Notes: generated from the letters alone by a model not told the origin. Counted from the first letter of the stretch, positions 25,341 to 35,517 are shown. The stretch is 46,197 bases of DNA from Azospirillum tabaci (GCF_014596085.1 NZ_JACCJY010000014.1:1-46197), one strand, 5' to 3'. Program-made: numbers and translations.

Positions 25341-26135
25341 ATGGCGGGACGGAAGAGCGCGAAGCGAGCGGGGGATGCGGAGGAGGCTCAGGAGCTTCCC
25401 GGGCTGGAGCCGTCCGCAACCTCCCCCCTGGCCGTTCCCGACCTGGAGGAACCCCATCACAAGGGTCACCGTCAGCGGCTCTACACCCGCTTTCTCGACG
25501 GCGGGCCGGACGCGCTCCAGGATTATGAGCTGCTGGAGATGATCCTCTTCGCGGTCAACCCGCGCCGCGATGTGAAGCCGCTGGCCAAGGCGCTGATCCG
25601 CGATTTCGGCGACATCTGGAGCGTCGTCAACGCCCCGCCGCCCCGCCTGCGCGGCTATTGCGTGGGGGAGGTCTCGCTGGCCTCCGACAAGGCCGTCGCG
25701 ACGCTGCGGGCGGTCGGGGCGGCGGCGCTGCGCGGAATGCGGCAACAGGTGATGGACCGGCCCGTGCTGGCCAACTGGCAGTCGCTGCTGGACTACTGCA
25801 CCGCCGCCATGGCGCACCAGCCGATGGAGCAGTTCCGCCTGCTTTTCCTCGACCGCAAGAACAAGCTGATCGCCGACGAGGTGCAGCAGACCGGCACGGT
25901 GGACCACACCCCGGTCTACCCGCGCGAGGTGGTCAGGCGCGCGCTGGAGCTGTCGGCCAGCGCCATCATCCTGGTGCACAACCACCCCTCCGGCGACCCC
26001 ACCCCCAGCCGCGCCGATGTGGAGATGACCAAGGAGATCCTGCGCGCCGCCCACAGCCTGGGCATCGCGGTCCACGACCATGTCATCGTCGGCAGGGGCA
26101 AGCACGTCAGCTTCAAAGCCCAAGGGTTGATGTAG
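25341..26135 (+). CDS. radC: RadC-family protein (JAB/MPN domain)
   Basis: The 264-residue protein has an N-terminal helix-hairpin-helix-like region ([22 protein letters not shown]) and a C-terminal MPN domain with the metal motif [16 protein letters not shown] (H213, H215, D226), plus [20 protein letters not shown]. RadC was named as a DNA repair protein, but the repair role has been withdrawn for E. coli and the true function is unclear. TATAGT at 25303-25308 may be the -10. The metal ligands are intact. Confidence 0.93.
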   Translation: MAGRKSAKRAGDAEEAQELPGLEPSATSPLAVPDLEEPHHKGHRQRLYTRFLDGGPDALQDYELLEMILFAVNPRRDVKPLAKALIRDFGDIWSVVNAPPPRLRGYCVGEVSLASDKAVATLRAVGAAALRGMRQQVMDRPVLANWQSLLDYCTAAMAHQPMEQFRLLFLDRKNKLIADEVQQTGTVDHTPVYPREVVRRALELSASAIILVHNHPSGDPTPSRADVEMTKEILRAAHSLGIAVHDHVIVGRGKHVSFKAQGLM

Positions 26136-26219
26136 CCGCAACCCTGTTCTGCGGGTCCATCTTGTCGCCCGGACCAGCGCCCCCATATGTGCGGCGTTCG
26201 TCACCATAGAGGTAGCACC

Positions 26220-26645
26220 ATGGGCCTTTTCGACATGTTCAAGGGATCGGCGCCGCTGGATCTCACCCCCCGCCGGTCGCTGGTCGTTTCGCTGATCTAC
26301 TGCATGGGCTCGGACGGGGAGCTGGACCCGGAGGAGGTCGGCCACCTGCTGTCCGTGATGGGACGCAGCGCCACGCGGGAGGAACTGGACCGCTGCTTCA
26401 AATACGCGCGCAGCACCCCGCCCGACGCCTTCCTGGCCGCCGCCACGCCGAACCTGAACGAGCAGCAGCGGCTGTGCATCCTGCTGAACATGATCGACAG
26501 CGCCATGGCCGATGGCCAGGCCGAACAGGGCGAGCGTGACCTGATCGCGCGCTTCCAGCAGGCCTTCGGCCTCGACGACGCCAAGCTCGGCCCCTATTTC
26601 CAGGCGCTGGTCGCCAAGAACGACCGCAGCGTGCTGGGGGCGTAA
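26220..26645 (+). CDS. TerB-like protein
   Basis: The 141-residue all-helical protein resembles the TerB tellurite-resistance fold: two-fold helical repeats with acidic motifs (GSDGELDPEEVGHLLSVMG and DSAMADGQAEQGERDLIARF). TerB domains bind metal through such acidic residues. No ter genes are nearby, so tellurite resistance is not implied. GAGGTA lies 8 nt before the ATG. The product converges on the GGDEF-EAL gene with 25 bp between. Confidence 0.7.
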   Translation: MGLFDMFKGSAPLDLTPRRSLVVSLIYCMGSDGELDPEEVGHLLSVMGRSATREELDRCFKYARSTPPDAFLAAATPNLNEQQRLCILLNMIDSAMADGQAEQGERDLIARFQQAFGLDDAKLGPYFQALVAKNDRSVLGA

Positions 26646-26670
26646 GGCCGCCCTCGCGGCACATCGCCCG

Positions 26671-29600
26671 TCAGCCAACCGCCTCCCCGACCGCTTCAGG
26701 GGCGGCGGCGTGACGGGCGATGAAGGCCACGAACTCGTCGTAGGGCATGGGGCGGCCCAGCAGATAGCCCTGGATCTGGTCGCAGCCCAGCCGGGCGAGC
26801 CCGCCGAACTGCTCCTCCGTCTCCACCCCTTCGGCCAGGGTCTGCATGCGCAGCGAGCGCGCCATGCCGATGATCGCCTCGGCGATGGCCCCGCCGTCGG
26901 AGCCGTCGGTCAGGCTGGTCACGAAGGAGCGGTCGATCTTCAGCTTGTCGACGCGGAAGCGCTTCAGATAGCTGAGGCTGGAATAGCCGGTGCCGAAATC
27001 GTCGATGGCCAGCGCCACCCCCATCTCCCGCAGCCGGGCGAAGGTCCCGGTGACCATGTCGGACTCGTCCATCAGGACGCTTTCCGTCACCTCCAGCTCC
27101 AGGCAGCGGGCCGGCACCTTGTAGGCGTCCAGCCAGAAGGCCACGCGGTCGGCCAGACCGGGACGGCGCAGTTGCACCGCCGACAGGTTGATGGCGATGA
27201 GCAGCGGATGGCCGTGGGCGAGCAGGTCGGCGGCGCGGCGGCAGGCCTCGCCCAGCACCCAGTCGCCGATCGGCTGGATCAGGCCGGTGTCCTCGGCCAC
27301 GGGAATGAACTGGTCGGGCGGGATCATCGTGCCGTCGCGGCGGCGCCAGCGCAGCAGGCCCTCCGCCCCGACGAGGCGGCGGCCGTCCACCGCGAACTGC
27401 GGCTGGAAATGCAGTTCCAGCTCGTTGTCGGCCAGGGCGTGGCGCAGGTTGCTTTCCAGCCACATCCGCTCCGACGCCCGCTTGTTCAGCTCCGGCGTGA
27501 AGAACTGGTGGTTGGCGCGCCCCGCCTCCTTGGCGGCGTACATCGCCATGTCCGCGCATTTCAGAAGCGCGTCGATGGACGGCGCGTCGTCGGGATAGAG
27601 CGCGATGCCGATGGACGGGGAGATTTGCAGCTCGTGCCCGTCCACTGGGAAAGATTCCGTCATCACGCGCAGCACCTTGCGGGCCACCGAGCAGGCCGCG
27701 TCCGGACCGTCCAGGTCGTTGAGGAGGATGACGAACTCGTCGCCGCCCTGGCGGCTGACGGTGTCGCTGGCCCGCACCGTCTCCAGGAGCCGCGCCCCCA
27801 CCGCGCGCAGCAGCCGGTCGCCGACGCCGTGCCCCAGGCTGTCGTTGATGGTCTTGAAGCGGTCGAGATCGACGAACAGCAGGCCCACCTTGGTGCCGTG
27901 CCGGTCGGCGGCGAGCATCGCGCGCTCCAGCCGGTCGCGCAGCAGGAAGCGGTTGGGCAGGTCGGTCAGGAAGTCGTACTGCGCCAGATGCCGGATGCGC
28001 TCCTCCTGGGCGCGCTTCTCGGTGATGTCGGAGAAGGCGGCGATGTAGTTGACGGCCTCCCCCGCCTCGTTGCGCACCATCTGGATGCTGAGCCACTCCG
28101 GATAGACCTCTCCGGATTTGCGCTTGTTCCAGATCTCGCCGGACCAGTGGCCCTCCCCCTTCAACTTCACCCACATCTCAGCGTAGAAGGCGCCGTCCTG
28201 CCGGCCCGAGGCGAGCATGGCCGGATCGCCGCCGATCACCTCCTCGCGGCTGTAGCCGGTGATGCGGCAGAAGGCGTCGTTCACCGCGACGATGCGGTTC
28301 CTCTCGTTGGTGACGACCATGCCTTCGGCGGCGTTGTCGAACACCTTGGCGGACAACCGAAGCTCCCACTCCGCGCGCTTGCGCTCCGAGATGTCGCGGG
28401 CGATGGCGCAGTAATAGGCGTCGCCGTCGTAGGTGACGCGACTGGCCGTCACCTCCAGCTCCAGCGCGCGCCCGTCGCGCGTGTGGTAGAGAGTCTCGTA
28501 ATGGGCCGACGCCTCGGCCGCCTCGTCGCGGAAGCGCTCCAGCAGGTCGGCGTGGCTGCCGGCCAGCCCGGCCAGCGGGGCGCCCAGCGCGGCGCAGCCG
28601 AAGGGGTTGACGTAGGCGATGCGCAGCTCCGCATCCGCCAGCACGACGATCTCGGACACATGGTCCACGAAGAAATTGGCGAGGTAGAGCTGCCGCGCCC
28701 GCTCGCGCAGCATGCTGTCGCTCTCCCGCATGTTGGACTGGTAGCCGCGGACGATGCGGCGGACCCAGCCGGTGACCAGCCAGGACACCCAGGCCGACGC
28801 GCCCAGCGCCAGCGCCAGCACCGCCACTGTGGTCAGGATCCGCTTCTTCATGCCGGCGCTGATCTCGGCCCGCCGCTGCGCCAGCACGGCGTCGATGTCG
28901 TCGGTGTAGAATCCGGCGACCAGCACCCACCCCCAGACGTCCGGTGCCGTGGCGTAGGACAGTTTCGGCGCCGGGCGCCCCGTCACCGGATGCACCCAGT
29001 CGAAGCGCAGCTCCCCGCCGCCCTGCCGGCCGGCCTCCAGCAGACGGGTGACCAGATCCCGCTCCGTCTCCCAGGGCAGGTCGCGGGCGTTTTTGCCCTC
29101 CGCCGCCGGGGAAGTCGGGGAGAGCAGCACCTCGCCATCCTCCCGCAGAACGGCGATGAAACCGGAATCCCCGAAACGCCGGGCGCGCAGCCGCTCCAGG
29201 GTCTCGCGCTGGAGCTTCTCCTCCACCGCACCGATGTAATCGCCGGTGCCGATCAGCCAGTTGAACGGCTCGAACCGGCGGACATAGGCGAACTTGTCGG
29301 ACATGCTGTGCGGGTTGCCCGGCGCGTACCAGCGGTAGCGGGTGAAGCCCTGCATCTCCGGATCGTCCACGGCGCGGATCAGGTTGCGCATGATCGGGCG
29401 CCCCTGGTCGTCGCGGTTGTCGAGCAGCGAGCTGCCCTCCCGCTGCGGGTCGGTGGGCAGAAGCACGCAGGTGCCCTGCAGGTCGTCGATGAAGTAGTAG
29501 CCGCGCCCGGCGAAGAAACGCAGGGGCCGCAGGGTCTCCTTGATCGACTGCCGGATCGACTCCTCGGGCAGATACTCCTTCTCGCGCTCGTAGATGGTCC

Positions 29601-29925
29601 AGGCGATGCCGTAGGCCTCGTCGACCTTGGCGCGCAGCTCGGCGCGCAGCAGCGGTTCGGTGCGCGACCGCATGTAGGCGAGGTAGGAACGCGCGTTCTC
29701 CAGCTCCTCCTGCAGGGTCTGGCGCTGCACTTCCAGGTAGCGCGCTTCGGTCTGCTTCAGGTCGGCTTCGAAGTCCAACCGGTGCTGCCAGATGAAATAG
29801 GCGCCCAAGCCCACCACCACCGCCGCAACCAGAAACAGGGAGGTCAGGAACTGCAGACGGTAAAGGCGCCTTTCGTCCGAAGTCCGGGACGGCTCGCGCA
29901 TCAACTCGGCGATCGGATCGGACAA
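26671..29925 (-). CDS. Cache-PAS-PAS-GGDEF-EAL cyclic-di-GMP signalling protein
   Basis: The 1084-residue membrane protein has a TM helix (about 27-47), a periplasmic Cache sensor (about 50-360, with FAGRGYYFIDDLQGTCVLLP and FNWLIGTGDYIGAVEEKL), a second TM (about 363-386), two PAS domains (about 420-515, 525-640), GGDEF (about 645-805) and EAL (about 825-1065). GGDEF is intact at about 727-731 and RASD five residues upstream is an inhibitory I-site. The EAL motif reads EGL; NLSAVQL, TESVL, DDFGTGYSSL, KIDRSF and EGVET are present, so hydrolysis remains possible. The start is TTG 29925 with AGGAGGG 6 nt before it; upstream ATGs lack a site. It likely controls motility or biofilm in response to a small ligand. 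Confidence 0.92.
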   Translation of the reverse strand: MSDPIAELMREPSRTSDERRLYRLQFLTSLFLVAAVVVGLGAYFIWQHRLDFEADLKQTEARYLEVQRQTLQEELENARSYLAYMRSRTEPLLRAELRAKVDEAYGIAWTIYEREKEYLPEESIRQSIKETLRPLRFFAGRGYYFIDDLQGTCVLLPTDPQREGSSLLDNRDDQGRPIMRNLIRAVDDPEMQGFTRYRWYAPGNPHSMSDKFAYVRRFEPFNWLIGTGDYIGAVEEKLQRETLERLRARRFGDSGFIAVLREDGEVLLSPTSPAAEGKNARDLPWETERDLVTRLLEAGRQGGGELRFDWVHPVTGRPAPKLSYATAPDVWGWVLVAGFYTDDIDAVLAQRRAEISAGMKKRILTTVAVLALALGASAWVSWLVTGWVRRIVRGYQSNMRESDSMLRERARQLYLANFFVDHVSEIVVLADAELRIAYVNPFGCAALGAPLAGLAGSHADLLERFRDEAAEASAHYETLYHTRDGRALELEVTASRVTYDGDAYYCAIARDISERKRAEWELRLSAKVFDNAAEGMVVTNERNRIVAVNDAFCRITGYSREEVIGGDPAMLASGRQDGAFYAEMWVKLKGEGHWSGEIWNKRKSGEVYPEWLSIQMVRNEAGEAVNYIAAFSDITEKRAQEERIRHLAQYDFLTDLPNRFLLRDRLERAMLAADRHGTKVGLLFVDLDRFKTINDSLGHGVGDRLLRAVGARLLETVRASDTVSRQGGDEFVILLNDLDGPDAACSVARKVLRVMTESFPVDGHELQISPSIGIALYPDDAPSIDALLKCADMAMYAAKEAGRANHQFFTPELNKRASERMWLESNLRHALADNELELHFQPQFAVDGRRLVGAEGLLRWRRRDGTMIPPDQFIPVAEDTGLIQPIGDWVLGEACRRAADLLAHGHPLLIAINLSAVQLRRPGLADRVAFWLDAYKVPARCLELEVTESVLMDESDMVTGTFARLREMGVALAIDDFGTGYSSLSYLKRFRVDKLKIDRSFVTSLTDGSDGGAIAEAIIGMARSLRMQTLAEGVETEEQFGGLARLGCDQIQGYLLGRPMPYDEFVAFIARHAAAPEAVGEAVG

Positions 29926-30261
29926 CGAAAGCCCTCCTGGAACCACGCCCGGCGTTGCCCGTCCGCGGCGCATATGCCACATCATTAGTGCGCGTGGGCG
30001 GGACTCGGCAAGGTCAAGGTGAGGAAGTCGGCGCGACGAATTGCCAGTCTTTGCGATTTTTCCGGGAAGACAAGCCTGTCCTTGGAAACCTTATGACGCG
30101 TACATCGCGCCCAAAGGGGCTGCGAAGGGGCTTTGCAGCGCCGTCCGGCGCGGTTATGGTCCCGCGCGCGAGCAACAGGGGGCGGTTTCCGCCGCTGCAA
30201 AGTCCCGATGCGCCCCCCGCCCGCCCCCGAGCGTTCAGGTCCGCCATCCCCGGAGAGTCCG
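29926..30261. other. Upstream region shared by the GGDEF-EAL gene and purB
   Basis: These 336 bp separate two divergent genes. The centre (about 30040-30100) is less GC-rich, with TTTGCGATTTTTCC. I see no complete promoter match, gene or strong hairpin. Confidence 0.3.
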
Positions 30262-31557
30262 ATGATCCCCCGCTACACCCGCCCCGAAATGGCCCGCATC
30301 TGGGAGCCGGAGAACCGGTTCCGCATCTGGTTCGAGATCGAGGCGCACGCCTGCGACGCGCAGGCGGAGCTGGGGGTCATCCCGAAGGAGGCCGCCGCCG
30401 CCGTGTGGGAGCGCGGCAAGTGGGAGATCGATCGCATCGACGAGATCGAGCGGGAGACCCGCCACGACGTCATCGCCTTCCTGACCAACCTCGCCGAACA
30501 TGTCGGGCCGGAGGCGCGCTTCGTTCACCAGGGCATGACCTCGTCGGACGTGCTGGACACCTGCCTCGCCGTGCAGATGACCCAGGCCGCCGACCTGCTG
30601 CTCGATGACCTGGACAAGCTGCTGGCCGTTCTGAAGCGCCGCGCCTACGAGCACAAGGACACCGTCACCATCGGGCGCAGCCACGGCATCCACGCCGAGC
30701 CGACGACCTTCGGCCTGAAGCTGGCCGGCCATTACGCCGCCTTCGCCCGCGGGCGCGAGCGTCTGGTCCAGGCGCGCGCCGACATCGCCACCTGCGCCAT
30801 CTCCGGCGCGGTCGGCACCTTCGCCAACATCGACCCGCGGGTGGAACAGCACGTCGCCGCCAAGATGGGGCTGACGCCGGAACCGGTGTCCACCCAGGTC
30901 ATCCCGCGCGACCGCCACGCCTTCTACTTCTCGGTTCTGGGCGTCATCGCCTCGTCGATCGAGAATCTGGCCGTGGAGATCCGCCACCTGCAGCGCACCG
31001 AGGTGCGCGAGGCGGAGGAGTATTTCCATCCGGGCCAGAAGGGCTCCTCGGCGATGCCGCACAAGCGCAACCCGGTGCTGTCGGAGAACCTGACGGGTCT
31101 GGCGCGCATCGTGCGCGCCGCCGTCGTCCCGGCGCTGGAGAACGTCGCCCTGTGGCACGAGCGCGACATCTCCCACAGCTCGGTCGAGCGCATGTTCGGC
31201 CCCGACGCCACGGTGACGCTGGACTTCGCGCTGGCCCGCCTGACCGGCATGATGGACAAGCTGGTGGTCTATCCGGAGCGCATGCAGAAGAACCTGGACG
31301 ACCTGGGCGGCCTGGTCTTCTCGCAGCGCGTCCTGCTGGCCCTGACCCAGGCCGGGATGAGCCGCGAGGACAGCTACAAGGCGGTGCAGCGCAACGCCAT
31401 GCAGGTGTGGGAGAAGGGCGGCAACTTCCTGGACCTGCTGTCGTCGGACGCGGACGTCGCGAAGCACATCTCCCGCGAGACGCTGGCCCCGATGTTCGAC
31501 ATGACCTACCACACGAAGAACGTCGACATGGTGTTCAAGCGCGTGTTCGGCGAGTGA
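30262..31557 (+). CDS. purB: Adenylosuccinate lyase
   Basis: PurB acts twice in purine synthesis, cleaving SAICAR and adenylosuccinate to release fumarate. The 431-residue protein has the superfamily signature GSSAMPHKRNP (261-271, catalytic Ser loop), H141 in TIGRSHGIHAEPTTFG and QGMTSSDVLDT. The start at 30262 follows CGGAGAG and gives the family N-terminus MIPRYTRPEM. It ends just before repeat copy B and converges on the zeta-inhibitor gene. Confidence 0.97.
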   Translation: MIPRYTRPEMARIWEPENRFRIWFEIEAHACDAQAELGVIPKEAAAAVWERGKWEIDRIDEIERETRHDVIAFLTNLAEHVGPEARFVHQGMTSSDVLDTCLAVQMTQAADLLLDDLDKLLAVLKRRAYEHKDTVTIGRSHGIHAEPTTFGLKLAGHYAAFARGRERLVQARADIATCAISGAVGTFANIDPRVEQHVAAKMGLTPEPVSTQVIPRDRHAFYFSVLGVIASSIENLAVEIRHLQRTEVREAEEYFHPGQKGSSAMPHKRNPVLSENLTGLARIVRAAVVPALENVALWHERDISHSSVERMFGPDATVTLDFALARLTGMMDKLVVYPERMQKNLDDLGGLVFSQRVLLALTQAGMSREDSYKAVQRNAMQVWEKGGNFLDLLSSDADVAKHISRETLAPMFDMTYHTKNVDMVFKRVFGE

Positions 31558-31585
31558 TCGGTCGGGGGCTTCGCTGATCCTCGGA

Positions 31586-31655
31586 GCCCCCACCCTTCCC
31601 GCTTCGCGGGCCCCTTCCCTCCCCTGCGAGAGCGGGGGAGGGTCAGGGAGGGGGC
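31586..31655. repeat. Inverted-repeat element, copy B, between purB and the zeta inhibitor gene
   Basis: A short version (70 bp) of the element at 11701-11864. Ends GCCCCCACCCTTCCC and GGGTCAGGGAGGGGGC are imperfect inverted repeats, with an inner CCCGCTTCGCGGG hairpin and the common CCCTCCCC/AGCGGGGGAGGG pair. It sits between converging genes. Confidence 0.75.
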
Positions 31656-31662
31656 AAGACCC

Positions 31663-31983
31663 TTACTCCGCGTGCACCTGCTGGCGGGCGACGTCCAGCA
31701 GACGGGCCAGTTCCTTCTCCACGCGGTGGTCGGAGATGTCGACGCCCCTGGCGTGCAGGTCGGCCGCCAGACGGTCACGGACGTCGTGCGGGCCGGTGGC
31801 CGAAATGTCGGCGTCGATGATCTGGCGGACGTAGGCGTCGGCCTCGCCACCCGTCAGGCCCAGCAGGCTCGCGGCCCACAGCCCCGCCAGCCGGTCGCGG
31901 CGCGCGCGAATCCTGAAGAGCAGGTCCTGGTCGTGCTGGAACTTGTTCTCGAAGGCCCTCTCGCGCTCGTCGAAGATCGTCAT
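31663..31983 (-). CDS. F1-ATPase zeta-subunit-type inhibitor (DUF1476)
   Basis: The 106-residue helical protein starts MTIFDERERAFENKFQHDQD and matches DUF1476, shown in Paracoccus to be the zeta subunit that blocks ATP hydrolysis by F1FO-ATPase, mainly through its N-terminal region. The inhibitory N-terminus is well kept. The start at 31983 has GGAG about 9 nt upstream. It is divergent from the NRDE gene, 152 bp apart. No atp genes are in the window. Confidence 0.9.
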   Translation of the reverse strand: MTIFDERERAFENKFQHDQDLLFRIRARRDRLAGLWAASLLGLTGGEADAYVRQIIDADISATGPHDVRDRLAADLHARGVDISDHRVEKELARLLDVARQQVHAE

Positions 31984-32135
31984 GGGACCCGGCTCCTTGG
32001 ATTGGTTTTGCGCTCCCAGATACAAGACTATATAGCCGGTGGATCGGGCGTCGTCATCGCCCCCACCCACCGGCCAATCGGCGAATCCGGCGTGCGGCGA
32101 CATACCCAAGAGGGAAGCGGAAGGCAAGATTCCCC

Positions 32136-32912
32136 ATGTGCAGCGTGATCCTCCTGCGACGACCGGACGCAACATGGCCCCTGATCCTGGGCGCCAACCG
32201 CGACGAGATGGCCGGACGGCCCTGGAAGGCGCCCGGCCGCCACTGGCCCGACCGTCCCAACGTCGTCGCCGGACTGGACGAGCTGGCCGGCGGCTCCTGG
32301 CTGGGCCTGAACGACGAAGGGGTCGTCGCCGCCGTGCTGAACCGCATGGGCACGCTGGGGCCGGAGGCCGGCAAGCGGTCGCGCGGGGAACTGGTGCTCG
32401 ACGCGCTGGATTTCGCCGACGCGGCGGAGGCGGCGCTGGCCATGGCGCAGCTCGACACGCGGGCCTACCGCCCCTTCAACCTGCTGATCGCCGACAACCG
32501 GGACGCCCGTCTGCTGGTGCATCGTGGCCCCTCCCCGCGCAACCGCCCGGAGGTGATCGAGATCCCCGAAGGCGCGCACATGATCACCGCCAGCGATCTG
32601 GACGACGTGGCGGAGGACCCGCGGCAGGCCCAGTATCTGCCCCTCTTCCAGCACGCAGCACCGCCCGACCCGGAGCGGGGCGAGGACGGGAACCTGTGGG
32701 GTGGCTGGCCGGAACTGCTGGCGAGCCGCATCTGGGACGGCGAGCGGGGCGAGCGCGGGGCGATGAACTTCCTGCTGCCGACCGGCTTCGGCACGGTGTC
32801 GAGCGCGCTGATCGCCCTGCCCGCCGTGGAGCGCCCGGACCTGGACCCCGTTTGGCACTTCGCCGCCGGCCGCCCTCACGAGGCGCCGTGGCAGCCCGTC
32901 TCGTTGGGGTAG
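32136..32912 (+). CDS. NRDE-family protein (TANGO2 homologue)
   Basis: The 258-residue protein begins with Met-Cys (MCSVILL) and has the defining NRDE motif ([14 protein letters not shown]), [16 protein letters not shown] and a later [19 protein letters not shown] segment. N-terminal Cys after Met removal places it among Ntn-hydrolase-like proteins; TANGO2 homologues have been linked to haem or lipid handling, without agreement. purC follows 116 bp downstream. Confidence 0.88.
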   Translation: MCSVILLRRPDATWPLILGANRDEMAGRPWKAPGRHWPDRPNVVAGLDELAGGSWLGLNDEGVVAAVLNRMGTLGPEAGKRSRGELVLDALDFADAAEAALAMAQLDTRAYRPFNLLIADNRDARLLVHRGPSPRNRPEVIEIPEGAHMITASDLDDVAEDPRQAQYLPLFQHAAPPDPERGEDGNLWGGWPELLASRIWDGERGERGAMNFLLPTGFGTVSSALIALPAVERPDLDPVWHFAAGRPHEAPWQPVSLG

Positions 32913-32934
32913 GGGCCGCCGCGGACCCCGCGCA

Positions 32935-32963
32935 TTGTGTTCCCTGGGCCAGCTTGCTATATC
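32935..32963 (+). promoter_or_regulatory. Candidate purC promoter
   Basis: TTGTGT (32935-32940) and TATATC (32958-32963) are exactly 17 bp apart, 66 nt before the purC start. It would place the perfect hairpin at 32978-33004 in the leader RNA. Confidence 0.5.
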
Positions 32964-32977
32964 ACTCGTGCATATCC

Positions 32978-33004
32978 CCTGGACCGGTCACCCGCCGGTC
33001 CAGG
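32978..33004 (+). promoter_or_regulatory. Perfect hairpin in the purC leader
   Basis: CCTGGACCGG and CCGGTCCAGG form a perfect 10-bp stem with a 7-nt loop (TCACCCG). Seven bases later comes TTTTT (33012-33016), then the purC start at 33029. It could be an operator, an RNA stabiliser or part of an attenuator. It does not fit a known purine riboswitch. Confidence 0.5.
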
Positions 33005-33028
33005 CTACACGTTTTTGGACGATCTCTC

Positions 33029-33793
<765 letters not shown>

Positions 33794-33838
33794 TCAGTTT
33801 TCCCAACCCATCAGCACCATCAAGCGAGCGGACATCCG

Positions 33839-34081
33839 ATGAAGGCGAAGGTTCACGTCACCCTCAAGCGCGGCGTTCTCGACCCCCAGGGCAAGGCCAT
33901 CGCGCACGCGCTGCACACGCTGGGCTTCGACGGCGTCGAGGACGTCCGCGCCGGCAAGGTCATCGAGCTTCAGCTGAAGAGCACCGACGAGGCCACCGCC
34001 CGCAAGGAGGTCGAGGCCATGTGCACCAAGCTGCTGGCCAACACCGTGATCGAGGACTACGCGATCGAGCTGGTGGCCTGA
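33839..34081 (+). CDS. purS: FGAM synthetase subunit PurS
   Basis: PurS (80 residues) is the small subunit that, with PurQ and small PurL, forms formylglycinamidine synthetase. It has MKAKVHVTLKRGVLDPQGKA, FDGVEDVRAGKVIEL and a C-terminal EDYAIELV. In most relatives purQ and purL follow directly; here a perfect terminator hairpin and four other genes come first. Confidence 0.96.
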   Translation: MKAKVHVTLKRGVLDPQGKAIAHALHTLGFDGVEDVRAGKVIELQLKSTDEATARKEVEAMCTKLLANTVIEDYAIELVA

Positions 34082-34110
34082 GGCGGCCTCCGCTCAATCC
34101 TGCCTGTCGG

Positions 34111-34149
34111 AAAATGGGGGATGCGCAACCGCCGCGCATCCCCCATTTT
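34111..34149 (+). terminator. Perfect 16-bp-stem terminator after purS
   Basis: AAAATGGGGGATGCGC and its exact complement GCGCATCCCCCATTTT flank a 7-nt loop, giving a stem of 16 bp ending in T4. It lies 30 nt after purS and should stop the purC-purS transcript. The A-run makes it active in both directions. It ends 9 bp before the next ATG. Confidence 0.93.
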
Positions 34150-34158
34150 CGTTCGATC

Positions 34159-34827
34159 ATGTCCATCGACCATCTCTCCGCGCTCGATCCCATCTTCGCC
34201 GAGTCCCTGCGCGTCGGCGGTCCGACGGTGCGCGACTTCCGCCGCCCGGACGGCTTCTCCGGCCTGCTCTGCCTGATCATCGAGCAGCAGTTGTCCACCA
34301 CGGTCGCCGCGGCGCTGTGGGCCAAGCTCCAGGCCATGGTCGGGGTGGTGACCCCCGACGCCATCCTGGCCCTGCCCGACGAGGATCTGCGGGCCTGCGG
34401 CCTGTCGCGCCAGAAGATCGGCTACGCCCGCGGGCTGGCCCAGACCGTCGCGGACGGCCGGCTCGACTTCGACGCCATTCACCAAATGGACGACGAGGAG
34501 GCCATTGCCGCCCTGATCGCGCTGAAGGGCATCGGGCGCTGGACCGCCGAGATCTACCTGATGATGGCACTCGGCCGGCCGGATATCTGGCCGGTCGGCG
34601 ACCTCGCCATCCAGCTCGGCGTGCAGCGGCTGAAGGGCTGGGCGGAGAAGCCGACCCAGGCGCAGCTCCTCGCCGTCGCCGAGCCCTGGCGCCCGCACCG
34701 CAGCCTCGCCGCCCAGCTCGTCTGGCACCATTATGTGGCCCTGCAGGAGCAGGCCAGAGCCATGAAGGCGACCAGACCGAAACCGGCCAAAGACAAGAAG
34801 ACGCCCAAAGGAAAGACGACACCGTGA
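34159..34827 (+). CDS. DNA-3-methyladenine glycosylase, AlkA-type (HhH-GPD)
   Basis: The 222-residue protein removes alkylated or other damaged purines from DNA. It has the HhH-GPD fold: SGLLCLIIEQQLSTTVAAAL, the helix-hairpin-helix LKGIGRWTAEIYLMMALGRP (122-141) and the catalytic Asp D148 in WPVGDLAIQ. It ends in a Lys/Pro-rich tail. The stop overlaps the GTG of the YiiM-like gene (GTGA), so they are coupled. It starts only 9 bp after the purS terminator and has no clear promoter; one may lie in the terminator itself. Confidence 0.92.
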   Translation: MSIDHLSALDPIFAESLRVGGPTVRDFRRPDGFSGLLCLIIEQQLSTTVAAALWAKLQAMVGVVTPDAILALPDEDLRACGLSRQKIGYARGLAQTVADGRLDFDAIHQMDDEEAIAALIALKGIGRWTAEIYLMMALGRPDIWPVGDLAIQLGVQRLKGWAEKPTQAQLLAVAEPWRPHRSLAAQLVWHHYVALQEQARAMKATRPKPAKDKKTPKGKTTP

Positions 34828-35513
34828 CCGAGACCACCATCACCGCCGTCCTCGTCGGCAAGGCCGCTCCCTTCGGCCCGCCGGGACGGACCAGCGCCAT
34901 CGCCAAGTTCCCGGTGGACGGCCCGCGCGCCGTCGGCCCCGAAGGCTTCCTGGACGACGAGCAGGCCGACCGCCGCGTCCATGGCGGGCCGGACAAGGCC
35001 ATCCATCATTACCCGCTGGACCACCACCCGGCGTGGCGGGACGAGCTGGGCGCAGAGGTGCCGCTGCTCGGCCAGCCCGGCGCCTTCGGCGAGAACATCG
35101 CGACGCTGGGCCTGACCGAGGCCGACGTCTGCGTCGGCGACCGCTTCCGCGCCGGCACCGCGCTGCTGGAAGTCGCCCAGGCCCGCCAGCCCTGCTGGAA
35201 GCTGAACCACCGCTTCACCGTGCCCGACATGGCCAAGCGCGTCCAGACCACCGGGCGCACCGGCTGGTACTATCGCGTGCCGGAACCCGGCGCGATCGGC
35301 CCCGGCGACCGGCTGACCCTGGTCGAGCGCCCCTACCCGCAATGGACGCTCGCCCGGTTGCTGCACGTCCTCTATGTGGACACGCAGAATCGTGACGCCC
35401 TGGCGGAGATGGCCTCCCTGCCCGTCTTGGCCCAGACGTGGCGGACGCTGGCCGAACGCCGGCTGACCCAGGGCGTCGAGGATTGGAGCAAACGCCTGAA
35501 CGGCGGAGACTGA
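34824..35513 (+). CDS. YiiM-type MOSC-domain protein
   Basis: The 229-residue protein has the MOSC block VHGGPDKAIHHYPLDH (52-67), GAFGENIATLGLTEADVCVGDRF and the YiiM signature ARQPCWKLNHRF with C124, the Cys proposed to bind molybdenum cofactor, and the C-terminal 3-alpha domain. E. coli YiiM helps detoxify the base analogue 6-hydroxylaminopurine. GTG 34824 overlaps the glycosylase stop by 4 nt, with AAAGGA upstream. It converges on the MFS gene, 4 bp between stops. Confidence 0.9.
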   Translation: MTETTITAVLVGKAAPFGPPGRTSAIAKFPVDGPRAVGPEGFLDDEQADRRVHGGPDKAIHHYPLDHHPAWRDELGAEVPLLGQPGAFGENIATLGLTEADVCVGDRFRAGTALLEVAQARQPCWKLNHRFTVPDMAKRVQTTGRTGWYYRVPEPGAIGPGDRLTLVERPYPQWTLARLLHVLYVDTQNRDALAEMASLPVLAQTWRTLAERRLTQGVEDWSKRLNGGD

Positions 35514-35517
35514 TTTC

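Noticed and set aside
26710..29988. A 1092-residue open frame antisense to the GGDEF-EAL gene
   Set aside because: It mirrors the real gene's codon third-position GC bias, has no domain, and is rich in His, Gly and Val as antisense frames in high-GC DNA are.
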